From a virus, in IMG/VR virus record IMGVR_UViG_3300048446_000526, positions 23,413-87,412 of that record: a DNA stretch of 64,000 nt; one strand, written 5' to 3'. The position numbers and the translations under genes are program-made. Below the pieces are notes generated by a model that did not search any database, was not told the origin of the DNA, and saw nothing but the letters and a program-made list of their open reading frames with translations. Every line of letters starts with the position of its first letter. Position 1 is the stretch's first letter. Positions 15,934 to 26,500 of the stretch are shown one piece after another.

Positions 15934-17613
15934 ATGCCACCAAACAGAAATGGCCCTAATATACAATATGGAAATTTTTGGTTTGATCCGATCAGTGGAT
16001 TTCCAGTTCCACAGGTAAGTATCAGTCAAAATGTAAACAGAAGCAGTGCCGGTGTGGTGATTGGCTACGAGTCATCAGTTACACTAGAAGGTATTATTTA
16101 TGGATTTACAGGCTATAACAATGACTGTCAAAGTCCTAGTCAGTTAGATCAAGATACCGGCTTTGCATTTCTTATGGAGCAGGTTGAAACTCTTAGCAAA
16201 GTTTTTTCAAGCGATTTTAAAGCACTAGAGATTACTTGTTCGACAGATGAAGGAGACCAAGTATTACTAAGTGCTGATGGTACGGGCAATGTAACAAAAG
16301 TAAATAGTATAAACTTTAATCAGTCTCAAGACTTATGGGCGATTACTGTGCCTTACAGTATTGAAATAGGTGTAATTACGAGTTCTGGTATTGCTGGTGG
16401 TGGAGAAGGCTATCCTAGCGGTGGCAACAGGCCGTATTTTATTAGCAATTACACAGATAATATACAGATCAATGTAGACACAAGTAAGAGTTACTATCTT
16501 GCAGACGGCAACAATCCGATTAAACAACCATTTCCTAATCCTTTTGATTCGAGTACATCATTCGATGGTGGAAGCAGAATGGTTCCATTTGAATCATCTA
16601 CCGGATACCCTGTCTACACTGTAACAAGAACCATTGGTGCTGTAGGCATAGCGACTTCAGGACTTAATCAAGTAGAGAATGCAAAAGATTGGGTAGCCAA
16701 TCAGTTACTCGTTTATCCCATTGGAACATTAACACAAGACCTAGACCTGTATAATAGAGAAAGAAATATTTCTTCTGATGAAGCAGGAGGCTCTTATCAG
16801 GTTACTGAAACTTATTTAGCAACTAGAGCAGGCACACAAAACGGTTACTTAGAAACTTTTGAAGTTAGTCAAGATATTAGCACTAACGGAAATAGAACGG
16901 TCACAATAGCAGGACAGATACAAGGATTAGAGTGTGGCAATATAGGGATTGAACCTCCAGTAGGTACTTATACTGGTGTTGTTTTTCCGACACACACGGG
17001 AACTTCTCCTGATTGCACAAAATACGATAATGCTCTTAGTGGCTACCTGATTGAGCAGAGCAACTTTTTTCAGCGTTGCATTAATACAATGCCTTACTAT
17101 CAGCCTGTAGAGGACACATCGAAGTTTTTTACAAGTCCTAATTTTTTAAATCCTAATCCTACTAATAAAAGAGACGGTTTTAATCCAGCAAATGGTACAG
17201 TCAGTTACACTTGGTCCTATGATAATAGACCCGGATCGCTTATTGATGGTGCTCAAGGCGAAAGATTAGATATTAACGATAATTATGCGGTACGTTCTGT
17301 TGCAAATGTGTATGTAATAGGTAGGAGATTAGGACCAGTAACACAGGATTTGGGTACTTATACAAAGCCTACTAGAAGAGTAACTTATTCAGCAAGGTTT
17401 CCTAGACCGAGTGGATTTGAAGGCTATAATTTTGATGTATTGGTAACAAATGATATTGTGAACCTTGTGGCTTTATATGATCCTGCAAGAGTTAACCCCA
17501 CTCCAACTAGTGGGCCAGTAGTCAGTAATATAAGATCGGACAATTATTCATTCAACCCTATTGATGCAAGCGTAAGTTATACGGTGGAATGGGAATATAC
17601 AAAATGTAATTAA
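15934..17613 (+). CDS. Putative tail or baseplate structural protein (559 aa)
   Basis: I do not recognise a family. The protein is beta-rich, with many short Gly/Ser/Asn turns and few Lys. It has no signal peptide and no membrane segment. The N-terminus (MPPNRNGPNIQYGNFWFDP) is followed by a strand-rich domain with VVIGYESSVTLEGIIYGFTG near residues 42-60. A Pro/Gly-rich segment precedes a second strand-rich half with VTYSARFPRPSGFEG near residue 490. Five of its seven cysteines fall after residue 320. It lies between the fibre gene and a giant tail gene, with a Shine-Dalgarno AGGAG and a 21-base gap, so a virion role in the distal tail or baseplate is the natural reading. Confidence 0.6.
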   Translation: MPPNRNGPNIQYGNFWFDPISGFPVPQVSISQNVNRSSAGVVIGYESSVTLEGIIYGFTGYNNDCQSPSQLDQDTGFAFLMEQVETLSKVFSSDFKALEITCSTDEGDQVLLSADGTGNVTKVNSINFNQSQDLWAITVPYSIEIGVITSSGIAGGGEGYPSGGNRPYFISNYTDNIQINVDTSKSYYLADGNNPIKQPFPNPFDSSTSFDGGSRMVPFESSTGYPVYTVTRTIGAVGIATSGLNQVENAKDWVANQLLVYPIGTLTQDLDLYNRERNISSDEAGGSYQVTETYLATRAGTQNGYLETFEVSQDISTNGNRTVTIAGQIQGLECGNIGIEPPVGTYTGVVFPTHTGTSPDCTKYDNALSGYLIEQSNFFQRCINTMPYYQPVEDTSKFFTSPNFLNPNPTNKRDGFNPANGTVSYTWSYDNRPGSLIDGAQGERLDINDNYAVRSVANVYVIGRRLGPVTQDLGTYTKPTRRVTYSARFPRPSGFEGYNFDVLVTNDIVNLVALYDPARVNPTPTSGPVVSNIRSDNYSFNPIDASVSYTVEWEYTKCN

Positions 17614-17629
17614 GGAAAGGAATTAAAGG

Positions 17630-20600
17630 ATGGCAGTAGACAACGGGCCTATAACTTGTAGTAATTTAAGCGTAAATCAAGTAGGGCCGTATAGCCAAAC
17701 TCTGGTTTTAGGGTGCAGTGCTACAAATCTAAGTATGAACGTAGGATGGGGTTCTACCAGCAGTACTTGTTCTATTACGATGGTACGAGACACCTGCCGT
17801 CATTGGAGAGATGAAACGTATGATGAATCTAATACCTACTGGCAAAGTCTTCTTCAGCAAGGACCGGACAATCCAATAGGAAATGCGTTACCAAAAGGCC
17901 CAGATGGAAACATAGACCCATCTCAATCAGACCCAAGAAGAACTTGGCAAAAAAATATAGCCCGACAACAAGTAGCAGAACAAAACTATAAATTAAATAA
18001 TCAAGACAGCAATCAAGCATACGGTGACTTTGGAAAACAAATGTGGTATTCTAATTTGGCTGGTGGTTTTGGCATGGTAAATTGGCTTGGCCCAGACCCC
18101 GGATTTTTAGCCAACTCAGACAATGCTGCTACACAGATTAATAATCCCGGTGCTACTGTAGGCTATGATGTAAACGGTACTTGTGTTTTTGTAAAAATGG
18201 AAGACTTGTTTTTTGGAGGAATAATTAAAAGTTGGGAAAACAGAGCAGCCCAAGGAGGAGTCACTACTTCTGTACAATTAGAAAGTATGGCAAGCCTACT
18301 TAAAGGCACTAGTATGATTATAAATAACTTCAATGGTTCTGTTGGTAGCAGATATTATTCTGGATTTACTGATATTCCTATTGTTACTGTACCTAGTAAT
18401 GATGTAGATGGAGATGTTGGTGTTGGTGCCAATATATATAACGGTAGTGTCAGAGGAGGTAATCACCCTAATTTAATCAATTTACAAGGCCTTGCCAATT
18501 TTGTTTATGGTTTTAGTGGTGCTTCTTGGGCAGGAAGCAAGGGTGTTAGTGCTGCTGATATATACTTTATGATTAATAGTGTTCTTAACCCAAGTAATAT
18601 ATCTCTACCAACAAGCCCGTACTTTCCTTATGGTGCTTTAGTTGGAAGAAGTTTAATAGACAGATTTACTGGTAGTTTTATTGACACAAATCAACAGGTT
18701 CTATCTTATGGAAATACACAGATTTCTTACGAAGCATTAGGATGGATGCCTACAAAACTCGCTATCGACAACAGGTTCAGACCTATGTTTTCATTAGATT
18801 TAAGCGAAGTTCCTGTTCCTCCAGCAGACATATATTTTACTGAAGACAGTCTAACCATTACAGCATTTTTAGACGCTATCTCTCAAGGAGGCCAATATGA
18901 TTACGTCATAGACTGTGCTCCAAGTACCAACCCTCTGTATAGTGCTTGCATCAAGGTTAGAACAGTCAATCGTTCAATAGCGGTTCCTCCTAATACTCTT
19001 GGCAATGCACTTGCTACTAGAGATGATTTTCAAAATGTAAATTATGGTGAAGAATTTGATACGGCAGATGTTCGTGAGGTTATAGTAGGTGCTCCTCAAA
19101 AAAGACTGATGCAGTTTACAACTATAGGCAAGTCTATATTTCAAGAAACAAGAGTTTACGATCCTTTTGTTGAAAGAGGAGGAGGACTCGTAAGAGGTTC
19201 TGATGTAGTTGTTCCTTATGGTTCGCAAATGGTTACAGAGTTTGATCCTGACCCAGAAGTAGAACTAGATACTGTTAATGTCCAGCAAGGACAAAATTCT
19301 TTCCAGCCTAATCTGATAGACATAAGATGGTATAAATCATATAGGGTTGGTGCTGGCGTGGTGGCACAACAAACTACAACAGATCAATTTTTTAGAAATT
19401 ACAATAATGGTGGTAGCCAAGGAGTCAAAAAACTAGGCAACTATGGGCTAAAAACATTTGTTCGTATGCCTGCTGGAATTGACCAAGAGGCAAACTCATA
19501 TCCCTTGTGTTCAGACTTAATTAGTCCTTTCTACGGCAAAGACAGCACAGGCAACATTAGGCTTGTTTACTTTGATCGAAAGATGGGTCAAATTCAAGTT
19601 ATGACAAGTGTTTTTGATTGGAGACTATGGTGCAGTTATGCAACACCAGATTTTGCACAGCCAACACCTAATAATGCGAACGGTGAAGGACAAGGCCAAG
19701 GAGGAGAACCCGGAGACGATACCATAGGCGATGACGAACCAACCAATCCAGTTTTTAGAGTAGTAGGCACACAATGGGTTATAACAGAAACCGAAATCAG
19801 AGCAGCAATGTCTGGTATCGACATTTTCTTTCATTATTTATTTGATGAATATAAAAATGGTTTTGTTACCATGACTGCTAAATACTTTTATGATTACATA
19901 GCAGAGGCTTTTTGTACGAATGTTGCGGATCAATTACTAAATGGTGGTCAATGGTGGGAAAACACCAAAGAGATAGACTCTAGTAAAGCAGCATATCCTA
20001 ATGCAGATGGTATATTTATAGCCGATGGACCAGATGGAGCCACAGACAGTAGATGGGTTCCAGCATTAACAGACTATAGAGTTTTTCAAGAACTTAAAAA
20101 ATTAATGAAGTTTCTTGCTGAAGATATTGGTGAATATCATGCAAAATCTTATTTAATCAGAATGCCGCAGGTATACTCTTTTACAGATCGTGCCGGAAAC
20201 AGACAATACAATTACCAGCCATCTGATTTTGGATGGGAAGAAGAAGGTAATCCTTTGGATGACACTATGGTAATAGGTTCTTCAGCATCACGAACGCTAG
20301 CAAACGGAAATGGTACTTTTGGTCCTATGGTGGGCTTTCTAGCAAATCTAGAATTTGATGGACAGAACCAAACTTTTACTGAAGATGAAATCACCCAAAT
20401 GAAATTACCGGAACAATGTCCAGAAGAACCTCCTCCACAGCAACCAGAAGCAGAAGACCCAAAAGAAGATGCTGCTGGTGATAAATTACCAAACGGAGCA
20501 AACCCTCCTAATGATCCCGGCAGGCCTCCTCTTCCGAAAAATGCACAGCAAGGACCAGCAGCACAATCATCAAGAAATACTGTTTCTATAATGGCAGGCG

Positions 20601-23542
20601 AAGATGCAGATGGAGATGGTGAAGTTGATAATGTAAATGATAATCCTAATCAGGCTCCTCCTCAAGGTCCGCTTACTGATGCAGGAGATGGTGGTTCACC
20701 AAAAGATGACAAGAGACCAACTAAAAATCTTGAAAGAGGATGGTATGTACCATTAGATTTATCAAAAGTAGATAAGAGTACTTCTATATACTATGTTAGT
20801 CAAAATCTAATAAATGACAGAAACAGTTTTTATGCCTCATTAGGCTACCCCGTTGCAACAATCACCAGACCTTTTTATGATACAGAAGGGGAAGCACACA
20901 ATTTTAGAAGAAGAAATGTTTCTTGTTATCGTAAAGCATATCTCAAGGCAAATTTTTTAGTACTGAATGATTATGATAAAACACCTGATCAACTAGGATT
21001 TTCTAGAATGCATGGAGGCAGTCCGTGTGTTGCTTTGCAAGTAAGTTCTACAGTAGATCAGATATCAGAAAGAGGAGTTGATTTTGTAATGGAGATGCAG
21101 AAATTCCTTCTTCAGTTTAACGGCTACCAACTTCCAAAAGAGTCTGGACTACAAAGAAACTGGCAAAAAGGAAAACAAATCACTTTTATTGATAAACTGG
21201 ACGATGAGACACGTAAACCAGCATCGAAAGCGATTCTTGCTGGTAGAATAAACGCAGCAAGAGCCAGAAGAAGACTTATTGTTTCTGGTCAAAACGATAA
21301 AAGTGCCGACATGGAAAAGTCAAATAGAGTATTTAAAAGAGGTGTTTTTGCTATACCAGTATTTGCAATGGTTCCAGTGCAATACAATATTGCAAACTAT
21401 GGGCCGTGGGCTACTGTTCCCGGTACTGTAGAAAATATTGTATTTAATGACAGTAACCCTATTTTTAATGCTACTCTTGCAGATAATATGGTAGGAGGAG
21501 TAAGAGTTAAATATGATAGTAATGCTGCTCCGTGGAATTACGGAGGAATTGAATACCTAGACTATGCTAAACTTACAGAAGTAACATCTACCCTTAAAGG
21601 CCAGCAGTCTTTAGAAAAAGCATCATTTCAAGTTCCGGGTGTATTATTGTCTGACGGCTTTCCTGTTAGTATAGGTTCATTTGTAGCAGGACAAGGAGCC
21701 ATTGTGAATAGTCTTAGCACTAATATCAGTGCTCAGGGAGGATTTAGTACCAACTATACTCTTAGAACATATGTAAAGAAAATTGGTTTTTATAATAATG
21801 AAAGAGCCAAAGAAATAGCAGAACTAGGAAAGCAAAACAGCGACATTAGAAATGAACTAACAAGACTGCAACGAGAGGCTTTTGATCTTCGTGTCAGTAC
21901 AACTCAAAATACTACTAGAGGAAGTAATGGAAACGGTGGTTCTGACAGTTATAGAGTTCCACCAGATAAAGAAGAAGGTCTTATTGGAGATACAAGTCCT
22001 GTAGAAGCATTAGTCGGTAAGGCAAGACCATACATTCGAACTGGTGCTTCTTTTGCAAACGAACAAGGATATAGTCCTTCTTGGCATATCACGCAGTCAA
22101 CAGCAGGTGCTACTACCGGACCTGATGATACATATCAGCATATATCTAGAACTACACTTTATAAAGACGACGAGTTTATAACTAAGTTTATGGACCCTGC
22201 TATTTATGGTTCTCAGTCTATGATGAGTCTTGACGGTATCATTTCTCCTATATCTTTCTATCCTACTCCATACGGAGCAACTTACCATATCACCAGATAT
22301 GATAGAAAACATTGTCCATACTGTAAAGGAACAGGGTCATACAAATACAAAGTTGGTAGCACTCTTTCAGTAACCAGTGAATTTCCTACCTATGACGAGA
22401 TGGATGCAGGAGCCACTCTTACGGCAGATTGTACTTTCTGTACAACAGACAAAGAACAAGAAAGAAATGGAAGTGCTGGTAAAACTACCATTAGAACTCC
22501 TCCTTATATTATTGATAAAGGTACAGATGAAGAATTAGCAGAAGGTGCTACAAACGTAGGAGAAGATGCCTGTCAAGATTCTAGAGTTCTTATTAACTAT
22601 ACAACTTTAACTCCTGTCGTTATGTCTTCCACTAGTGGTGAGTTTGCTGTTTCTATTAATAGACAAGAAGGCGATCTTTGTGCTCATTCTATCAGGATGG
22701 TTGGGGTAGGATGGCAACCTCCTAGCGGATCACAAAGTTTACACTTACAAGGAGCAGGTAACAGAACCAAGAACTACTCTGATTATGACATCAGTTATAA
22801 TAATGGTTCCACAGACCCCGACTTTGAAGCATTAAACAATGCAAGGTTTATGGGTTTGCGTGGACCAATGATGTTGCACGGCTGGGGTTATGATGTAGAT
22901 GGTTATCCAGTACCTAATGCTTCTGGAGATATACAATACGGAGACGACGGTTCTCCTGTTACAGACGCAGATGGAAACACTATTTATGCTAATCAGGTTC
23001 AACAAGCAGACGGTTCATTTTCTGAGCCCTTTCCTGAACAAAAGTTTGCAAAAAATTGGGCAAGTGCTCCGAATACTTGGCCCGTAGGCCCAATAGATTT
23101 AAGATGGAATCCAAAGGCTAAACTTTGGACTGTAGGAACAAGTTATACAGACGTATACGTTACATTAGAGAACGACCTTAAAGGAGACACACCAGTAAGA
23201 GCAGTGTTAACAGATGCGGCAGACAACACTGATCCTTTACCTGACGGCTACAGGAAACTAGTATTTGTTCAAGACCCCAATGGTTTCTTTAGTGCTCCTC
23301 GTGGTGCCACCATATATGCCAAATACAATACTGATTCTGGTTTTTACAACCCTATCTTTAACAACACCACTATAGTACTAGGAGTTGTTAATGCTGCTGG
23401 TGCTGCCACGGTGTATATAGATGATAAGGCGTATGATGTAGGGTTTTCTAACCCTTTAGAAATTGGCGTAAATGTTGGAGGAAAAGCCATTTTTATGTTT
23501 GTCGATGGAGAGTGGATTATTCAAGCGACTAGTTGTAGATAA
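17630..23542 (+). CDS. Giant tail or baseplate protein with a Cys4 site (1970 aa)
   Basis: No family was recognised for the whole chain. Residues 390-500 include a segment of the type SLTITAFLDAISQGGQYDYVID followed by strands, which vaguely recalls baseplate-hub proteins. Residues about 945-1040 form a Pro/Gln/Asp-rich hinge containing DADGDGEVDNVNDNPN, which resembles a calcium-binding Asp-rich loop. Residues 1390-1425 form a short coiled coil (IAELGKQNSDIRNELTRLQ). H1561-C1562-P-Y-C1565-K-G-T-G is an exact CXXCXGXG motif as in DnaJ zinc repeats, and C1601-x-x-C1604 can complete one zinc site. The C-terminus is beta-rich with aromatic residues. Position in the tail operon suggests a hub or tail-tip component; that is inference. 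Confidence 0.6.
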   Translation: MAVDNGPITCSNLSVNQVGPYSQTLVLGCSATNLSMNVGWGSTSSTCSITMVRDTCRHWRDETYDESNTYWQSLLQQGPDNPIGNALPKGPDGNIDPSQSDPRRTWQKNIARQQVAEQNYKLNNQDSNQAYGDFGKQMWYSNLAGGFGMVNWLGPDPGFLANSDNAATQINNPGATVGYDVNGTCVFVKMEDLFFGGIIKSWENRAAQGGVTTSVQLESMASLLKGTSMIINNFNGSVGSRYYSGFTDIPIVTVPSNDVDGDVGVGANIYNGSVRGGNHPNLINLQGLANFVYGFSGASWAGSKGVSAADIYFMINSVLNPSNISLPTSPYFPYGALVGRSLIDRFTGSFIDTNQQVLSYGNTQISYEALGWMPTKLAIDNRFRPMFSLDLSEVPVPPADIYFTEDSLTITAFLDAISQGGQYDYVIDCAPSTNPLYSACIKVRTVNRSIAVPPNTLGNALATRDDFQNVNYGEEFDTADVREVIVGAPQKRLMQFTTIGKSIFQETRVYDPFVERGGGLVRGSDVVVPYGSQMVTEFDPDPEVELDTVNVQQGQNSFQPNLIDIRWYKSYRVGAGVVAQQTTTDQFFRNYNNGGSQGVKKLGNYGLKTFVRMPAGIDQEANSYPLCSDLISPFYGKDSTGNIRLVYFDRKMGQIQVMTSVFDWRLWCSYATPDFAQPTPNNANGEGQGQGGEPGDDTIGDDEPTNPVFRVVGTQWVITETEIRAAMSGIDIFFHYLFDEYKNGFVTMTAKYFYDYIAEAFCTNVADQLLNGGQWWENTKEIDSSKAAYPNADGIFIADGPDGATDSRWVPALTDYRVFQELKKLMKFLAEDIGEYHAKSYLIRMPQVYSFTDRAGNRQYNYQPSDFGWEEEGNPLDDTMVIGSSASRTLANGNGTFGPMVGFLANLEFDGQNQTFTEDEITQMKLPEQCPEEPPPQQPEAEDPKEDAAGDKLPNGANPPNDPGRPPLPKNAQQGPAAQSSRNTVSIMAGEDADGDGEVDNVNDNPNQAPPQGPLTDAGDGGSPKDDKRPTKNLERGWYVPLDLSKVDKSTSIYYVSQNLINDRNSFYASLGYPVATITRPFYDTEGEAHNFRRRNVSCYRKAYLKANFLVLNDYDKTPDQLGFSRMHGGSPCVALQVSSTVDQISERGVDFVMEMQKFLLQFNGYQLPKESGLQRNWQKGKQITFIDKLDDETRKPASKAILAGRINAARARRRLIVSGQNDKSADMEKSNRVFKRGVFAIPVFAMVPVQYNIANYGPWATVPGTVENIVFNDSNPIFNATLADNMVGGVRVKYDSNAAPWNYGGIEYLDYAKLTEVTSTLKGQQSLEKASFQVPGVLLSDGFPVSIGSFVAGQGAIVNSLSTNISAQGGFSTNYTLRTYVKKIGFYNNERAKEIAELGKQNSDIRNELTRLQREAFDLRVSTTQNTTRGSNGNGGSDSYRVPPDKEEGLIGDTSPVEALVGKARPYIRTGASFANEQGYSPSWHITQSTAGATTGPDDTYQHISRTTLYKDDEFITKFMDPAIYGSQSMMSLDGIISPISFYPTPYGATYHITRYDRKHCPYCKGTGSYKYKVGSTLSVTSEFPTYDEMDAGATLTADCTFCTTDKEQERNGSAGKTTIRTPPYIIDKGTDEELAEGATNVGEDACQDSRVLINYTTLTPVVMSSTSGEFAVSINRQEGDLCAHSIRMVGVGWQPPSGSQSLHLQGAGNRTKNYSDYDISYNNGSTDPDFEALNNARFMGLRGPMMLHGWGYDVDGYPVPNASGDIQYGDDGSPVTDADGNTIYANQVQQADGSFSEPFPEQKFAKNWASAPNTWPVGPIDLRWNPKAKLWTVGTSYTDVYVTLENDLKGDTPVRAVLTDAADNTDPLPDGYRKLVFVQDPNGFFSAPRGATIYAKYNTDSGFYNPIFNNTTIVLGVVNAAGAATVYIDDKAYDVGFSNPLEIGVNVGGKAIFMFVDGEWIIQATSCR

Positions 23543-23551
23543 GGATTTTAA

Positions 23552-26500
23552 ATGTCTTGCTGTAATATTAATTATTCCAGAAATTATGAAACTGTTGTAA
23601 CTTCTGCATTTAAAAGCAGTTTTGCTTCAGCACAAAAAAGTTCTGTGTCTAGAGAAAATACACCTAGTACAACAGGGTGGTTTCCTATAATCGCTAGATA
23701 TAGTCCTAGGGGAAATGCTTTTTATACACCTCAGTTAAGTATGCCTCAAATAACAGGATACACTCTTTTTGATCCTATTAATTGCAACAATGCAGATTTT
23801 ACAGACCGGGAGTTAAGCGACCCAAACAGTATAAATATGGACACATCATATTGTGAACAATGGTCTCCCGAAAACAATGCTAGTATTCAAACAGGGAGAA
23901 TGAAAAAAGCAGACGGTACTCAGGCTCCTGTCTCTAGGAAAGGCGGCTTGAGTGATGTTATGACCCATCAATCTGATATATATCATGGTATTCCATACTT
24001 GATGACACAATATGCTAGCGGTTTTATGGACAACAAATTTGATGGAACTTTTCCTCTAACTATGAACAACCCTGTAGGATGGAATAGTGTTGTAGAGTCT
24101 ACGCCAGAAGAAGGAACAAATAAGAGATATTCTGATTGGCATATTATGCCAAGAATGGGAGAGATAGATTACGATCCTATGACAAGCCAATATCTAAACG
24201 AGCGAGATCATTCTATGGCTAATAAAAAAGCCATGATTGCACATAAAACAGCGGGCAATTTTATTCTGTTTAATATTGGAGATGTTTTTCAAGAAAATGA
24301 TGAAGATTGGGAAGATGATTATCTTGCTTATGCAGATATTCTAGAACCTCTTTTGGTGGATACATCACAAGGAGAGAAAATCAATGAAAGAGGGTCGTGG
24401 GACTTAAAACTTCCTGAGCCTGAAGAGTTTATGCAGCCTTATGGCTTTGATGCATTTACTTATAACAATGTTTTTGTTGGAGATAAAAAACGTGTTTCAT
24501 ATTGGAAATGGGATATAAATAAATGTTCTGCGGCGTGGGTTCTCAAGACGGATGAAGAAATTAAAATAGAGGTAGGAGAAGAAAGCGATAAAATGGACTA
24601 TATAACATATATTCCATCCGGTGATTGTTTTATTGCTAAAATTGATCCTATAGAACCTCAAAATAAATCTAGTGACCCCCAAATGAACAAAGAAGGTGAA
24701 AAGAGGTGTCCATCTGGTGTTAAATTTATTGACGAAGGCACAGTCTATACAATTCCTCATAACAGTTATGCCGTGTACATATCTTGTAATATTTATCCTG
24801 CTTTTTATGAGGCTTTCAATGCTTTAAAAAAAATAACAAAAAGTATCGAAAATCTTATGCCTGTTGAACCTGACGAAGAAGGAGATAGTAAAAATACTCT
24901 TTATCGTGTGATTGAACAAGCCATGTATGTGGCTACTCATCCTTTAGTCGATAAAATCACCGTAGACCTGCATAAAAATAACATCCAAAGTGCTGAAAAA
25001 CTTACACCTCATATCTGGGGTGGTTATCTTAATCCACAGTATTCGTACATGAACGCATATGATAAAAATTATGCTAGTTTTAATAATTTAAATCTTTGTA
25101 AAACTTGGACAGATTTAGGCAGGACAATTAATAATAAGTATGGATCATATTTTACTGAAGAAATAGAAATAGGATCAGAATCATTTGCTCCTTATACTTC
25201 TTCTCATATAGGCGTTGATGTGCTTTATGATCTTTATGCCAAAGGGGGTTCGTTCAGAACTAAGGGTAGACAAAGTACTGACTATAAAGATATGACTCCT
25301 TGGTATCCTGATTTTCAGGTATCGCTTGGAGGACTAAAATTAAAAGTTGCTGATGAAAGAAGTATTATAGAAAGAACATACTATAGTTTTAATGAAGATG
25401 AAGAAGGGTGTTCTCTTGATGATTGGAAGGCTTTTAGCAATTTGCAATTAAATGATAAAACTTTATATAGCCGTTATTTGCAAAGCGGACTATATGAGAT
25501 GAATAGTTACTATGTAAGAAATGTTAATGAACAAGGTGGCAGCATTAGAGGTTATTGTGATATATGTGACGAGTACAGCACATATGAAAATTACGGAGGA
25601 GAAGAAAACTGTGTTGAACACGATGGATCGCTTCCGTTTTGTGACTGCGACGAAAATCCAGACCCAGAAAAATATCCTGAACTGCCTTGTGTAGGCATAT
25701 CCGATAATACTGTAAGACTAGAAAGAAAATACGAAGTTATCGTAGATACTAATTCTTTTCCTATTAATATGGCTTTTCATTTGGACGGAGGTGCTTATTA
25801 TAGGGCGAGAAATCTAGAAGAAACAGGATTTATACAAAATGCAAATATTCAAGCATGGGGCAGTATGAAGGTAAGGTTTGCTTCATTCGATACTCGTGTT
25901 GCACAAACTAGGGCTTGGGCTGTAGACGTATACCAGTTACAGACCGACGACCCAAAGACGTTCTCATGTGAAAGGTTTCCTGTATTAGAAAATTGCGAAC
26001 AAAGCAAAATTCTTTACGATGACACTTACCCTATTCAAAAAGACACTTTGGTATACGCACATACTACTGCTTATACTCCTGCTCAAAGCACTAAATACTC
26101 TCCTTCTCTTAAATTATATGGAGGCTACGACAAGGGCAAACTTGAAGAATTATTTCCTGCGTATGATTTTCCTGATGTAGGGAAGACTGTCAGAGGTAAG
26201 ACTACTTATAGAATAGACCCTGATAACCCATTCGGATGTGAATCAAATGACTATTTAGTACATGAAAATTATTTGAGAAGTTCTATAAAAATAGAACTCA
26301 ATAATCAAAATGACCCATATTGCGATCTAGTTATGACTTCTAGAGAAACCGTAGACATTACTGGTCCTAGATACTTTATTACTTTTGATGAATTTGGAAA
26401 TGAAGAACAGATACTCAATAAAGATTTTAAAAGATTTTCTACGAGTGTGACTTATCAGCCACAAGAGCCTGAGCCCACACAAGGATCGCCTTCTGTAAAA

